A stretch of 64,000 bases of DNA. Source: Lophium mytilinum. Its lineage: Eukaryota > Ascomycota > Dothideomycetes > Mytilinidiales > Mytilinidiaceae. The notes beneath the pieces are model-generated. The model was not told the origin of the DNA. It was given only the letters and a program-made list of their open reading frames with translations, and did no database searches. The stretch's first letter is position 1. Every line of letters begins with the position of its first letter. Below, in pieces: positions 43,801 to 54,167 of this stretch. The stretch is from contig MU004182.1 in the NCBI GenBank assembly GCA_010093605.1, forward strand, positions 2,279,195 through 2,343,194, read 5' to 3'. Position numbers and translations under genes: made by a program.

Positions 43801-44734
43801 ATGGAGGATTATGATCCGCTGGATTATTTGGAGGAAAATTGGATCTAGTAGAAAGTGAGAAGATTGACCAGGTATGATAGGTATTTAAAGCTTCAAAAGC
43901 CGAGTTTGAATGAGGACAAATTAGTAGACACTAGTTCTCGTGGTACTTACGGGGAAGATGTTGATGGAGCCAAGCGTGGCTCAGGCCCAAGAGAGTGTTT
44001 GCGAGATGATGCAGTGCCGACGGGGACGGTGTTGCCGCTTCCTCTATTACGCTTCTTGATGACATCCGTTTTCAGCGATAGTGGCCGAACAACACCATGC
44101 AGCTTTAAGAAGAGACCGCACGCATTGCATAGCGGACGCCCTTCGGCGTTTTGTCGCCATAATGGGGTAATCTGGGTGAAGCAATTCGTGCACGTCGTCG
44201 GCACGTCGTTCTGGTCACCCTGTTCGGTTCCACCCGGAAGGGCAGGCCCCATCTCGAGTGATAGTATAGGATTTGATTCAGATAACAGAACTTTTGGTTG
44301 AGGGTTGTCTGCTAATCCTGGCGAACAGCTAGGAGGATGCTCATACAGTACGAATGGTTCAGAGCTAGAGCCAGATCGTCGCTCGAAACCTTCCAGCCTT
44401 TCCTTTAGTTTCTTGCCTATGGACCGTGAGCTGCAAAAGCCTGTACAACAACAGATACTCGCCTACGGTAATTGCGTTGAGCGATCCGATTCTGAACACG
44501 TCTCCGATCGGCCAGATCCGAGATCTCAGTGAACGATCCTGTAGAGGCATACTCCGCACTATATGAGGGCAATGAGTTTGGTCCATGGCGCGCACTTTTT
44601 GATGCGTCAGCATCTCGTGTTCTTTACAGTATGGAGTCTTTCGAATTCTTCATCAGAACTCACTCGCTGCTCTCATCGTCCGGGACACCTCCAGCGGACG
44701 TTGGTGGGTGTTGAGCTACCCACATAGGCTCCAT
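40875..44734 (-). CDS. Chimeric bZIP / GATA-finger / RRM protein with C-terminal membrane module
   Basis: Five exons (44734-44664, 44621-44467, 44416-43951, 43844-42218, 42035-40875), all with gt...ag introns (42, 50, 106, 182 bp), phases 2, 1, 2, 0, giving 3480 nt and 1159 residues. In order: a short N-terminus ([11 protein letters not shown]); a bZIP basic region [20 protein letters not shown] (63-82) restored by intron 2; an AreA-type GATA finger with Cys151, 154, 172, 175 (C-x2-C-x17-C-x2-C) and [20 protein letters not shown]; an RRM of Whi3 type (TLYVGNL at 248-254, NGPMCSVEF at 283-291, ending [16 protein letters not shown]); a long polar linker; then [16 protein letters not shown] (770-783), split by intron 4, and a C-terminal module ending [10 protein letters not shown] with two hydrophobic helices (about 1104-1126 and 1138-1154). 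That last module recurs in unnamed Pezizomycotina proteins. Each part is recognisable, but the combination is not one I know. Function unknown; DNA- and RNA-binding parts on a membrane protein are hard to reconcile. Two or three adjacent genes read as one remains the alternative. Confidence 0.68.
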
Positions 44735-45466
44735 GACGGCTGTGATACTTCGGGTCGACCTTCAATTTCGACGAGACTACACGAGTATGGAGAGAATGCA
44801 GAGATGATTGAATGGAAAAATGTGGAAAATCCCCGGCTGCTTTCCCCAAGACCGCAGGCGTCGCAGTATATCCGGTCTCCAAGGCTGAACCGAAAAATAT
44901 GAAGATCCCGGCCAGATGGTCAAGAGGAATGATAGATGGACAATCTTATGCGAACGTGAACAATTAGCCTGATTGCACGTACAAGCTGCAGCAGTTCGTA
45001 CTCGAAGAATGATCATTCAGTCGGAATACAGGCGGGTTATGTTGAGGCTCGTTCGCCTTGAGGCAGAGGCGAAGGCTGATTCTCACATGCATGAGGCGCT
45101 TAGCCTGGGATGTCCTTAGCGCTTGGTTGGGAGAGTTGATTGGTTGACCCTTTCCGGCGCTGGATTAAGTATAAGAGGCGGCTGAGTGGTTTTTTGGTTC
45201 TCAGCTCTTTAGGTTTAGTTGCTGTAGTCCAATTTCTATGCATTAGAACGGCCCTGGCCAAGTTTAGCTGAAATAGTTTCGCGTGATTTACTCGTGTGAC
45301 CACTGCAAGCCGCAAGTACGTGGGCCTTCCCACAATCATTTGCCGTACATATACCGTCTCTCTAGTATCAATTCTGTATCGTTCGCGACCCAAACGCCAC
45401 CTCCAGTATCCGAAGCACGCCAGCCATAAACACATATCCTAAATCCAACATCAACCCCAGTCTTAA
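44735..45466. other. Intergenic, no supported gene
   Basis: About 730 bp between two minus-strand genes: promoter of the chimeric gene and 3' end of the light-chain gene. The frame at 45,100-45,435 (-) has no recognisable domain. Confidence 0.55.
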
Positions 45467-46463
45467 TTATCCCTGTGCATTCCCATCACCATTTGTCCCC
45501 CCTCCCGTTACACTAGCCACAAACTCATTGTACCGAAATACCTCTCCTCGTCCTCCTTGCCCGCCAAGCCCCATTCCTTTCCCTCCTTTACTAAAGGCTT
45601 TCCGACCACTGAACCCCTCCACCACTCTATCAATCTCCCGCTCACTCAGCTTGCTCTCTCCGGGCTCAGGCGCCGTATGCAACAAAGCATCCTTCAACTC
45701 CGCCAGGTCAATCTGACCCGAGTCGTCATCGTCGAATGCGGAGAAAGCCGCATTGAGTTCCGACGGGTGTGACAGCGGTGCAAGTAACCCAGCAAGGGTG
45801 TTCAGGTATGTTGCCAAGTTCATCGTCTGTGATCCGGCGGGGAAGTACGCGGACAACGAGGCGGGCGAGCTGTCTAGTCCAAGTTGGTTCAGCATGTCGG
45901 CGACATCGGCTGCGGCGATGATGCCAGTGTTGGAGCGATCGAGCACGCTGAAGGATTCGCGCATGCTATGCAGAAGAGGAGGTGGTATTTTAGTCATTGG
46001 GTCGCCGCTAGCGGTGCGCGTGAGGGGTACGGGGCGTGAGGATGATGCTCGTGGTGAGCCCGTGGCGTCGTATGAGGGCAGCGGGTTGGTCGGCCGGAGC
46101 GTGGAAGTTGTGGCGCTGGAACGCGTTGGAGACGTCGGCGGTTCTGGTGTAGCGGTCGTCCCGCGGGTTGTGAGCCATGTTGGCGGGGGGTTCGACGAAG
46201 CGTTGGTGGCTGTGGTTGGGCGAAGGGACGCCTGTGAGATCTTCTCCGGCGAGAGATTGGAAGGAGTGGCTGGCTTGAGGGGAGAGCTGGTAGGTGTCGT
46301 GGCTCTGACGGTCGCTGGAGACGTGAGAGGAGAGTTCGGCCGTCTGAAGGGCGAAGTGCGCGGGCTGTTGAAGGAGAGAGGGGATGGTTTGTATGGATTC
46401 GGAGTGGCAGACTAAGATTGTGAGTGGACGGAAGTGATTCCTCGTAGAACTCATACGCACCAT
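45467..46463 (-). CDS. EF-hand protein, myosin regulatory light chain-like
   Basis: Predicted light chain of a type II myosin/actomyosin ring (inferred from similarity to fungal regulatory light chains). Exon 1 contains only the start codon (46463-46461); a 49-bp intron (gtgcgt...cttag) follows at once, and exon 2 (46411-45467) encodes the rest, 315 residues in all. About 135 N-terminal residues are disordered, rich in Ser/Thr/Pro with many SP/TP sites, as in filamentous-fungal homologues. Then comes MTKIPPPLLHSMRESFSVLD, a degenerate first EF-hand (DRSNTGIIAAADV), and a canonical Ca-binding loop DDDDSGQIDLAE. The C-terminal lobe has a Gly/Lys-rich insertion and ends FRYNEFVASV. A start at the internal Met (45997) would drop the N-terminal extension but loses the good splice signals. 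Confidence 0.78.
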
Positions 46464-46919
46464 GACTGGTTATCGCGTTCTAAGTTGGATGTGAGGCGTG
46501 ATGGATGCTCCTGGTCGCGTAAAGTCTGTATAGCGGCGTGGTGTTGATGTTTGCGCGGGCTTAAAGTGGCGCGGCAACCGCCGAGAGCACGTGGTTCGGG
46601 GGTCGAAATAAAGTTGTTAGCGTGCTGGTTCCTACGCAGGGCCGCCCGCAATGCGACAGGGCGGTGTGCTCGGGGGTCTCTCCGCAGTGCAGCATCTGAT
46701 GCACGACAGAGGGGACGCTACTGAGCTCCTGAAATCACCCAATTCGACTCGTCCACCCTCCTCAATTATGTTTTGACCCCCTCGTCTCGTTCTACAGCAG
46801 CTATATACTATTTGCGCCATCCCTTTCTGGCAGGACACCTAAGGCGCATTCCCCATCCTTCCAGATCCTGGTGATCGTCTTCTAGGGACGGACTTGACCC
46901 TCATATTGGATAGACCCGA
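46464..46919. other. Divergent promoter region
   Basis: About 460 bp between the light-chain gene (-) and AFI1 (+). Short frames at 46,451-46,838 (-) are not recognised. Confidence 0.55.
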
Positions 46920-49528
46920 ATGGCTTCAGCAATGGCCCAGCGCCCAGCTGTCAATGGCGTCCCCTCTGCCCAGCACGTTCTCCAGCGCCAATCGTCCCTC
47001 TCCTCCTTCCCTCATCCTCAGTCCCGCTCGCCCTCGTCCCAATCCACGCGAAATACCCGCCCTGGGCGCTCACCGCAGCCGCCGACGGTCAGAGAGTCAG
47101 GAGGCTCCTCTGAATCTTCAGCAAGCCTCTCCCACGAATCCTCAATGTCCGTCTTACCAAGTGCCCCGAAACGCAGATTGCGCTCGCAATACCCCGCCGA
47201 GTCCTCCGAGAACCATGTCGAGTACATTTTGGTCGCGTCGTTTGACATTGACCACGGTTCTGTCATGGAGCACCAATACCCGGCTCCCATAAGCGGAGAC
47301 GAGACCATGCTGGCTGAGTTGATGTTGCCGGATCAAACCCACATGCGCAGTCAGGATTGGACAATCTTCTTTCTGCACAAGGACACAAGCGCGGAAGAAG
47401 AGGCTAGGGAAGAGCGGAGAGAGAGGAGAAGACAGAGACGGAGACGGAAGGAGGGTCTGGATAGTGACGATCCAGCGATAGAGGGAGGCGAGGCCAACGC
47501 AGACGTTGAGGATCTGGATGATGATGATTTCGACACCGAAGACGAGGAGGACGAAGACGACGATGGTATTGAGGGGCCTCCTCTCGTATATGTACTCAAT
47601 CTTGTCAATACTAAGCAAGATATCAAACACAAAAGGTAAGTTTATGATCCTTCAATTGGAGATGGTAGTAAGCTCATCCCTGTCCAAGAGGCGCAATTGT
47701 TAAGGCGATGGCAATATGTACGCGGCATTCTTTTTTACATATCTACAAGGTATGGACTCTCAAGTTAATGTACACTGGCTGCTATACTGATGATACTTAG
47801 CCTCTTCTCCTCTTAGCGCTCGAAGAGTACTTCCGCGTCCCGGTTCCTGAGACGCTCGCTTCTCTGTATAACGCCGTGAATTCGATGGATCTCTCCCTGA
47901 TGCCAAAGCTATCGCCCTTAGAGGGATTTATCCTTCAGGCTAGCGATGCCAAAGACATGTTCATTGAGAAATTTGACCTGATGATCAAACAGCGCATGGT
48001 TGAGGATGCTGAACGAGATTCGTTACCTTCCTCATCAGGGTCGAACATGTCTCCAGCACGGCACAACGCTACGAAATACGTTCTTCCACGCGATACTCAC
48101 GAGTTTGACTCCCGTGTGCATTACAATGGCATCCCCGTACCAATTAAAGTGCCAACAGCCATCAGCCCCGAAACTGTTGGCGACTTCTCTCTGATCAAGC
48201 TGATTCAGACTTTCTCGACACCACATGCCACTTCTCCGCAACCATTCGCGCTCCACCCTCACCTCACGACGAGCGGTGCCTACACTCACCCCATCATCGT
48301 TCTGGTCAATGCGCTGCTTACTCAAAAACGTATCGTCTTTCTCGGACACAACAGGCCATCCGGAGAAGTCGCCGAGGCTGTGTTAGCTGCATGTGCGCTC
48401 GCTTCTGGTGGCCAGCTCCGAGGCTTCACTCGGCACGCGTTTCCATATACCGATCTCACCAAGATCGACGATTTACTGAAAGTTCCTGGCTTCATCGCTG
48501 GTGTAACAAATCAAATCTTCACTCACAAAGTAGAATGGTGGGACCTGCTTTGCGACCTTCCCACAGGTCGGATGAAGATCAGTAGCCGTATTGAGGCTGC
48601 TCCTGCCTCTGAAGGGGTGCAGTTCTTTCAACAACAGCAAGCTGGGCTTGGAGGCAACCCGAGCCTCGGCGCACAGATCGCCAGTGCAGTGACAGCGGGC
48701 GAAGGTAAGGGCGCTGTGGACTTGACTGGTGATAACGCATTCATGGAAGGCTTGCTGCAAGCAATCGCAAATCGTCACGGCGAGGCTGCCATTCGAAGCA
48801 AGTGGCGTTTCTGGGTCTTGAAGTTCACTCGGTTAGCTGCTGCATTCGAGGAGCTTGTGTACGGCGCATCCGCATTATACATCGGGCCGCACGAGACCGA
48901 GGACGGAGCAGGCGCATACGGCGTATTCGGCCACGGATACGTCTGGAACGACGACGTTTCTCGCATGAAGGAACTAGCTGCGAACACGCATCGTATCGAA
49001 GGATGGAGGGTTACTCGAAGCTATTTTACATTTATTCAGGATCTAGCAAGGCGGTGGGAGAAACGGCCTGTCCGCGGAATCGACCTACAACATCAGCATG
49101 ATCGACTTCGCTGCGCAAGGCTCAGCCATGACCAAAGTGCCGCCATCTACCTTGCTTTTGCGCAGGCTGTGGAAGAAGCCGGTCCTAGCTACTCGCCATC
49201 GGATTCGATGGCGGATCTTTCATCAGGCGTCAATAGCATCAGTATGGATGCTAGTGGTGAGCTGTCGCCACGGAGACCACCGAGCGAGCAGCTGCAGTAC
49301 GACACCATTTTGCAATTGCTGACAGTCGTCCCGGAGACGAACAGCGGCCTGTTTTACATCTCTTTAGGACTGTTCCACCCGCGGCCAGACGTACGCATCG
49401 CAGTTGTCAAGCTACTAGAGCGCATCGTAGAACATCCTGCAGGTCGACATTTTTGGGCTAGCCTGGGGCGATTCGCGAAGCTAGCATTCTTCAGAGTAAA
49501 GAGAGAAGAGACTGGAGCGGGGAGGTGA
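46920..49528 (+). CDS. AFI1: Arf3-interacting protein 1 (Afi1; DENN-like polarity protein)
   Basis: Afi1 helps polarise Arf3/Arf6 GTPase at the plasma membrane (family knowledge, yeast). Exons 46920-47635, 47689-47749 and 47801-49528 join in phases 2 and 0 to 834 residues. After a Ser/Pro-rich N-terminus comes the Afi1 N-terminal domain: [48 protein letters not shown], an Arg-rich and then Asp/Glu-rich insertion, and [13 protein letters not shown]. Exon 2 supplies [20 protein letters not shown] and exon 3 starts [14 protein letters not shown], both needed for the conserved core. The SPA (stabilisation of polarity axis) region follows: [40 protein letters not shown] and [18 protein letters not shown]. 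Length is normal. Confidence 0.92.
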
Positions 49529-50078
49529 CACCATTGACTGATGACATCCCGACACCTCGTCGTCGGCGATTCATCACAGCATGATTTACGAGATGACGAA
49601 GCGGGACTGGCGTGTCAATTGGGAACATCTACGAGCATATTTGCGGATCCGCACGACCTATGGCGGATGACGAGCTCTTGACATAGGGGGTTGCATATAT
49701 CATGCTTTATACCGTGTAAGCATTGTCCGAGTTATTTAAGGAGCCCAAGAGGGCAGAGTTTCAAAGACTTTCCTCCCTTCACAAGGATCCGTAGCAGTCA
49801 CGTGCATCACATGCTGCACGTCGCAAGAACAGGCGTTGAGGTAAGGTTTGGTTGAGTTTTGTTGTGAAGCATCCAAGCCTTTGGTTCATCTTGTGAAGCC
49901 ATTGTCAGAGCCGTTGTATCCGTCCACATAGGCATGTTTTCTTTTGGTAGGTCTCTCAGTCACTGTTGTGAACTGTATGGAATCCGTCGCCATACTCGTC
50001 AAGCATCGTCCAGTACGCCTCCAAAAGAGCAGTTCATCTCCGATGGCTGAGTAATCCTTCCTCCACAGCTTTGCTAGT
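49529..50078. other. Intergenic between convergent genes
   Basis: About 550 bp; 3' ends of AFI1 and the first F-box gene. The short minus frame at 49,886-50,122 overlaps the end of the F-box gene in another frame and is not counted. Confidence 0.55.
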
Positions 50079-50723
50079 CTATTTAGGATACCAGGCCTCG
50101 CTGTGACTCTGCAACATCGCAAGCTCCGTCACCAAACGGCCCAGGCGGACGCCAGTCTCGTCGCGGACGTCAAAGGCCATTACAGGGCCGTAGCACACTT
50201 CGATTCTCGTGCACGGCGGACTGGCCACCTGCATATCCTCCCAGGTTGCCCGGTGATCGGCGTCGGCTCCAGATGCTGCAACTCCGATATTCGGCATGGT
50301 GAAGTCGAGCCGCCGGTTCGCTATCAATCTGACAGTGGAGATATCTCGAGCACGAGGATGGAAAACTTGATATCTCATCCAACCTGGCGAATCTTCGGTA
50401 TCGCTACTGTGTGGCTCCAGGAAGGGGTTGAGATGCTTGGCCGTGATAAGCCTGTGGACTTGAGGCGGATCATAAACCCGGCCACGCCAGGTGGTGATAG
50501 TGACCTCTTCGTCTTCGTATATGGCTGGTGGCGAGGACGGGTCGCGAGGTATAAGCCACATGGCCTGCTGGAGTGGAGAGGAGTTGGCAATGACCTCCTT
50601 CCATTGCTTGCAGACGCGCTGAGCTTGGAAGATGTTTTGGATTGGGAGCTCGAGGAGGATGAATTCGAGTAGCTCGGTGACGCCGAGGACGCGTTTTGCT
50701 GCTGACGCCTCCATCTTCTCCAT
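50079..50723 (-). CDS. F-box protein, tandem paralogue A
   Basis: 214 residues, intronless. An N-terminal F-box of the short fungal type spans about residues 14-58: GVTELLEFILLELPIQNIFQ, AQRVCKQWKEVIANSSPLQQ, AMWLIP. F-boxes dock on Skp1 in SCF ubiquitin ligases (family knowledge). The C-terminal region carries WEDMQVASPPCTRIEVCYG and VRDETGVRLGRLVTELA, which recur in paralogue B and in many unnamed Pezizomycotina F-box proteins; its target is unknown. Two Met codons (residues 1 and 4) are possible starts. Confidence 0.85.
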   Translation of the reverse strand: MEKMEASAAKRVLGVTELLEFILLELPIQNIFQAQRVCKQWKEVIANSSPLQQAMWLIPRDPSSPPAIYEDEEVTITTWRGRVYDPPQVHRLITAKHLNPFLEPHSSDTEDSPGWMRYQVFHPRARDISTVRLIANRRLDFTMPNIGVAASGADADHRATWEDMQVASPPCTRIEVCYGPVMAFDVRDETGVRLGRLVTELAMLQSHSEAWYPK

Positions 50724-51219
50724 TGTCGAGGTGAGGTGGCGACTTGTGGATGAGGAAGCAAGGCGGGTGTTGTAAACTTGGGTAGCGGTCTTCTAAGTGA
50801 GTTCGGTCCGTCGTCGTACCGATGAAAATCATGCTAATTTGACTATATATGATCCCACTCACTTTTATTGACCGAGGATAATACTTGGGAGGTGCATGTC
50901 ACTAGGCTTCGCGAGGACTCACCCTCATCAAATGTATCACAGTTCACAGATAGGTATGTATGTATTTCAGGTATATGTACAAACGATTTTGTCACTTTCG
51001 AAAGACCAAGCCATTCAACTTCCACCTCCGTCTCCTTTGGAAATTGAAAAGTCACTCTCTCTGTTGAAGTGAAACCATGCATCCGTAGGTCTATCTAAGG
51101 TGGTGTCAGGACTGCCAGGCCCGCCTTCACACTTCTTATATACTCGCACAGGTTCAAGGCTCCCAGGGACCTAGCTAGCTCACTCAACCTATGGGTTGGG
51201 CCCCGGCTTGCTGCCCGCT
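50724..51219. other. Intergenic, no supported gene
   Basis: About 500 bp between the two F-box genes. A 79-codon minus frame (50,843-51,082) is not recognised; nothing else seen. Confidence 0.55.
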
Positions 51220-51882
51220 TCATCCGCAAAACACCCATCTCGTCGTGTCAGCCCAAAAATCTCTCCGCTCCAACGACGCAACCGCCCTCACCAGCTGTCC
51301 CAAGCGGACTCCAGTCTCATCCCGAAGGACCAGGGGCACCTCGTAGTGGAAGCTCGCTGTCTCAACGACCTTACAAGGCGGGCTTGCAATCTGCATATGC
51401 TCCCACGTCGCCTTGAAGTTGGCATCGGATGCTCCGGAGTCGGTCGTCGGTACGTGCAACCGGATTTTCTTTCGAGATACCACGCGGATGATGTCGCCGT
51501 CGCCCTCGTTGCTGCCCGTGTCCACCTCCCACATCGGTCCGCTCGGCAAAGGGTTGGCGGGAAGGGAGCGGTCTTGGAAAAGGGGGTTTTGGTGGGACGC
51601 GTCGAGGTATTTGATGACGGAGGGAGCTTCATCCGGAACCAGGCTGAGCTGCCATAGGTGGTAGGCGGGGGCTTCAGTTCCTTCGTACTTAGCGGGTACT
51701 GAGGAGGGATTGGCGGGTGCGAGCCACATGGCGTGTTGAATGGGGAATGAGCTGGAGATGGCGGCCTTCCAGCCTTTACAGACACGCTGGGCTTGGTAGA
51801 GGTCTCGTAGAGGGAGTCCGAGAAGAATGAGCTCGAGAAGCTCGCTAATTCCGAGGGTGCGGTTGGTCGCTAATGCCTCCAT
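51220..51882 (-). CDS. F-box protein, tandem paralogue B
   Basis: 220 residues, intronless, same strand and design as the gene 500 bp downstream. F-box: LGISELLELILLGLPLRDLY, QAQRVCKGWKAAISSSFPIQ, HAMWLAPANPSS. The C-terminal part shares ATWEHMQIASPPCKVVE and LRDETGVRLGQLVRAVASLE with paralogue A at matching positions, while the middle is diverged, so the duplication is not recent. Target unknown. Confidence 0.86.
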   Translation of the reverse strand: MEALATNRTLGISELLELILLGLPLRDLYQAQRVCKGWKAAISSSFPIQHAMWLAPANPSSVPAKYEGTEAPAYHLWQLSLVPDEAPSVIKYLDASHQNPLFQDRSLPANPLPSGPMWEVDTGSNEGDGDIIRVVSRKKIRLHVPTTDSGASDANFKATWEHMQIASPPCKVVETASFHYEVPLVLRDETGVRLGQLVRAVASLERRDFWADTTRWVFCG

Positions 51883-52256
51883 TGTCGAGCGGGCCTGTGG
51901 AAGTTATGAGCTGCGGTTGTGCTTCTCTCGCGGTGAGCTTCTAGGTTTTTTCAATGGCGGAAGGGGTTTTATGCTGACACAAATCTATGCATTAGATTCC
52001 ATTCACTTCCCTCGCGGTGTCCTTTCCAGTGCCTCACTAGGATATCTGTAGACTCGTTTACGGTCACTTGAAGAGCGTCATAGTCCAGTTTCTATTAGTA
52101 CGTTGGAGGTCCAAAACCCGCGGTAGAAGAGTGGACGGATACCTCTAGTAAGGTACTGTACTTACAATATTTAGTGAGCAGCAAGCCTATTAGGTCGTAA
52201 GACAGTCCCACTCTTAGCCTATGAATCGCTTACCCGTTTTCCGACCCTACATCTCA
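51883..52256. other. Intergenic, no supported gene
   Basis: About 370 bp; promoter of the F-box B gene and 3' flank of the next gene. Nothing recognised. Confidence 0.6.
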
Positions 52257-53114
52257 TTACAAAAACGAAAGTTTATATGCAGTATGGCAGCCACTTAGAG
52301 ATGCCACAGCACACAGTGCCCATATAAGCCAATCCGCCGCTTCTGAAAGTGCGTTCAGGTCAAACATGACACATAGGAAAAGAGGAACTACCGCCGCAGC
52401 CAAATACGACCAACGAACCATGCTGAAAAAGAACACAGGAACGAGCACCCACGGCAAATGCACCCAAAAGAATCGCTGGCACTCCCAGACGATGGTTCCA
52501 AAGGTCGCAACAATAGCACTGCCGTCCAAGAGTAGCCCGCTGCGTAACTTTGGGATCCAAAGACCGTCATATTCTGGTTTGCGCAAGTCCCAGTGCAGCA
52601 TGAATGCGGCCATATAGAGCTCTACTGAAATCAAGGAGACCTCGAGCATCGCTGCGAACATTGTAACAATTGGCAGGATACCTCCAAGTGCAAAAAGAAA
52701 CGAGTCTTTCAGATCTCTCGGTGCGGAACGAACGCCTTGCGCGAAGGATTGCACACGTTGCTGGAGCCAATTCCCGAGCCAGTTCCTGCGCCGCTCGCGC
52801 TCGGCCGCATTCATCCCCGTATAAACAAAAGCGAGATCCGGAGTCCTGTCGCTATTCCAACTCGATGTATCTAGCAACGGGATCCACGTTGCCGCATTTT
52901 TTGTCGAACTGAGAATATCCCGTCTTACTTGATCGATGATGTTCGCAATCAAGCCCGCGCGTTGCGGTGCTATTCTCTTGCGGGAGCTTGGATGGAACTT
53001 CCCGAAATTGAACCATTTGTTGCCCCAGATGTCCTCGTTGTACCAGCCTTGTCTAATATAGAACCTAGGGTCCCGGTCGTCTCTTCCCGTGTCTGCGAAT
53101 ATGTTGTTGTCCAT
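52257..53114 (-). CDS. Hypothetical multi-pass membrane protein
   Basis: 285 residues, intronless, unknown family. The N-terminal ~150 residues are polar with an aromatic start (RDDRDPRFYIRQGWYNEDIW). The C-terminal half holds four or so hydrophobic segments: LFALGGILPIVTMFAAMLEV, ELYMAAFMLHW, LPWVLVPVFFFSMVRWSYLA with AAAVVPLFLCVMF, and WLIWALCAVASLSG. Shadow frames on both strands over the hydrophobic part are not counted. No motif suggests a transport or enzyme role. Confidence 0.65.
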   Translation of the reverse strand: MDNNIFADTGRDDRDPRFYIRQGWYNEDIWGNKWFNFGKFHPSSRKRIAPQRAGLIANIIDQVRRDILSSTKNAATWIPLLDTSSWNSDRTPDLAFVYTGMNAAERERRRNWLGNWLQQRVQSFAQGVRSAPRDLKDSFLFALGGILPIVTMFAAMLEVSLISVELYMAAFMLHWDLRKPEYDGLWIPKLRSGLLLDGSAIVATFGTIVWECQRFFWVHLPWVLVPVFFFSMVRWSYLAAAVVPLFLCVMFDLNALSEAADWLIWALCAVASLSGCHTAYKLSFL

Positions 53115-53641
53115 TGGGGTTATTTTGAATAGCGACGAAGACTAGGAGTAGTAATATGTGAATGTCTGCTGATAACAAGCGAGTTTTTGTGATCGTGCGG
53201 ATTTCCTGCTGTAAGTATTAGAAGCCAATTCACGAGTTCACGAGAGCTTTTGTTCTGTATTACGGCTTTCTGGTTCTACTGAAGTGTTCTGGTATGCTCG
53301 GCACTGCATCATCCAGCTATGTTTTCGTGCTTTAAAGAACCATAGACCATCAACAAAGACCTTCGTACCCACCCGGCGAATGAAAGACGGGCAACATAGC
53401 AACAAAGGCCCTGCCAACAACCAAAGCACAATGCAGACAAAGAACTGCCAAACATGCGAAACCGACTACACTCGATACGAAACACACCCATCGTCCACCC
53501 CCAAAGTTCACGTTCGCCATCTTCAACACCATCTCTATTTCCCATCACCACTATCAAACTTAACCACTACTCTTCTCTAGCAAACCTTTGGTAACTCTAT
53601 ACTATTTCACTCTCTACCAAACTACCTACTAAGCCCGCACC
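53115..53641. other. Divergent promoter region
   Basis: About 530 bp between two divergent genes. Overlapping open frames on both strands at 53,238-53,580 have no domain. The last 60 bp before 53642 is C/A/T-rich leader. Confidence 0.55.
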
Positions 53642-54001
53642 ATGCGCCCGCCCACTCTAAACCTCGCCCTGCTCTCCCTCTTCGAATCCCTCATCTTCCT
53701 TTTCATCACCATGCTGGGCCTCTCCCTCTCCATCGAATTCGTCAAGCTCTTCCGAGCCGCCGCCGTGTTTAGCCTGCGCGACATCGTTTCAGCTACCCGA
53801 TCCGACAACGGCAACGCCTTCATGGTTTGGAGTCTCGGCAATCTCTTCGAGCGTTACCTTTTCGCATGGCAAAATAGAGTTCTCGACTGGCAGGCTACGC
53901 TGATGAGCCAGTTCTGGTGGGTCGTTGGGGGTTTTTTTGTTGCTAATGTGATTCGGAGGGTACCTGTTCTATCTCGGCATAGGCTGGAGGGTCGAATGTA
54001 G
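53642..54001 (+). CDS. Hypothetical small membrane protein
   Basis: 119 residues from MRPPTLNLALLSLFESLIFL. The first ~35 residues form one strongly hydrophobic segment (FLFITMLGLSLSIEFVKLF); a second lies near residues 88-105 (FWWVVGGFFVANVI). It is preceded by a typical CA-rich leader and ends with a basic tail. No family recognised; a real small gene is likely but not proven. Confidence 0.5.
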   Translation: MRPPTLNLALLSLFESLIFLFITMLGLSLSIEFVKLFRAAAVFSLRDIVSATRSDNGNAFMVWSLGNLFERYLFAWQNRVLDWQATLMSQFWWVVGGFFVANVIRRVPVLSRHRLEGRM

Positions 54002-54167
54002 AGCATGAAACGTCCATTTACGGGCCCTGACATAATCAAAACACTATAAAAGTGGCGCGGAACCACCTTACCAATCCGTTTGAGTGATGTTTGTGCCTAG
54101 AGCCGCTGTCTCGTCGAGCTCGGCATGTGTATCTTTATTACCTACCCCTTGAATCCCACGCCCGAAG

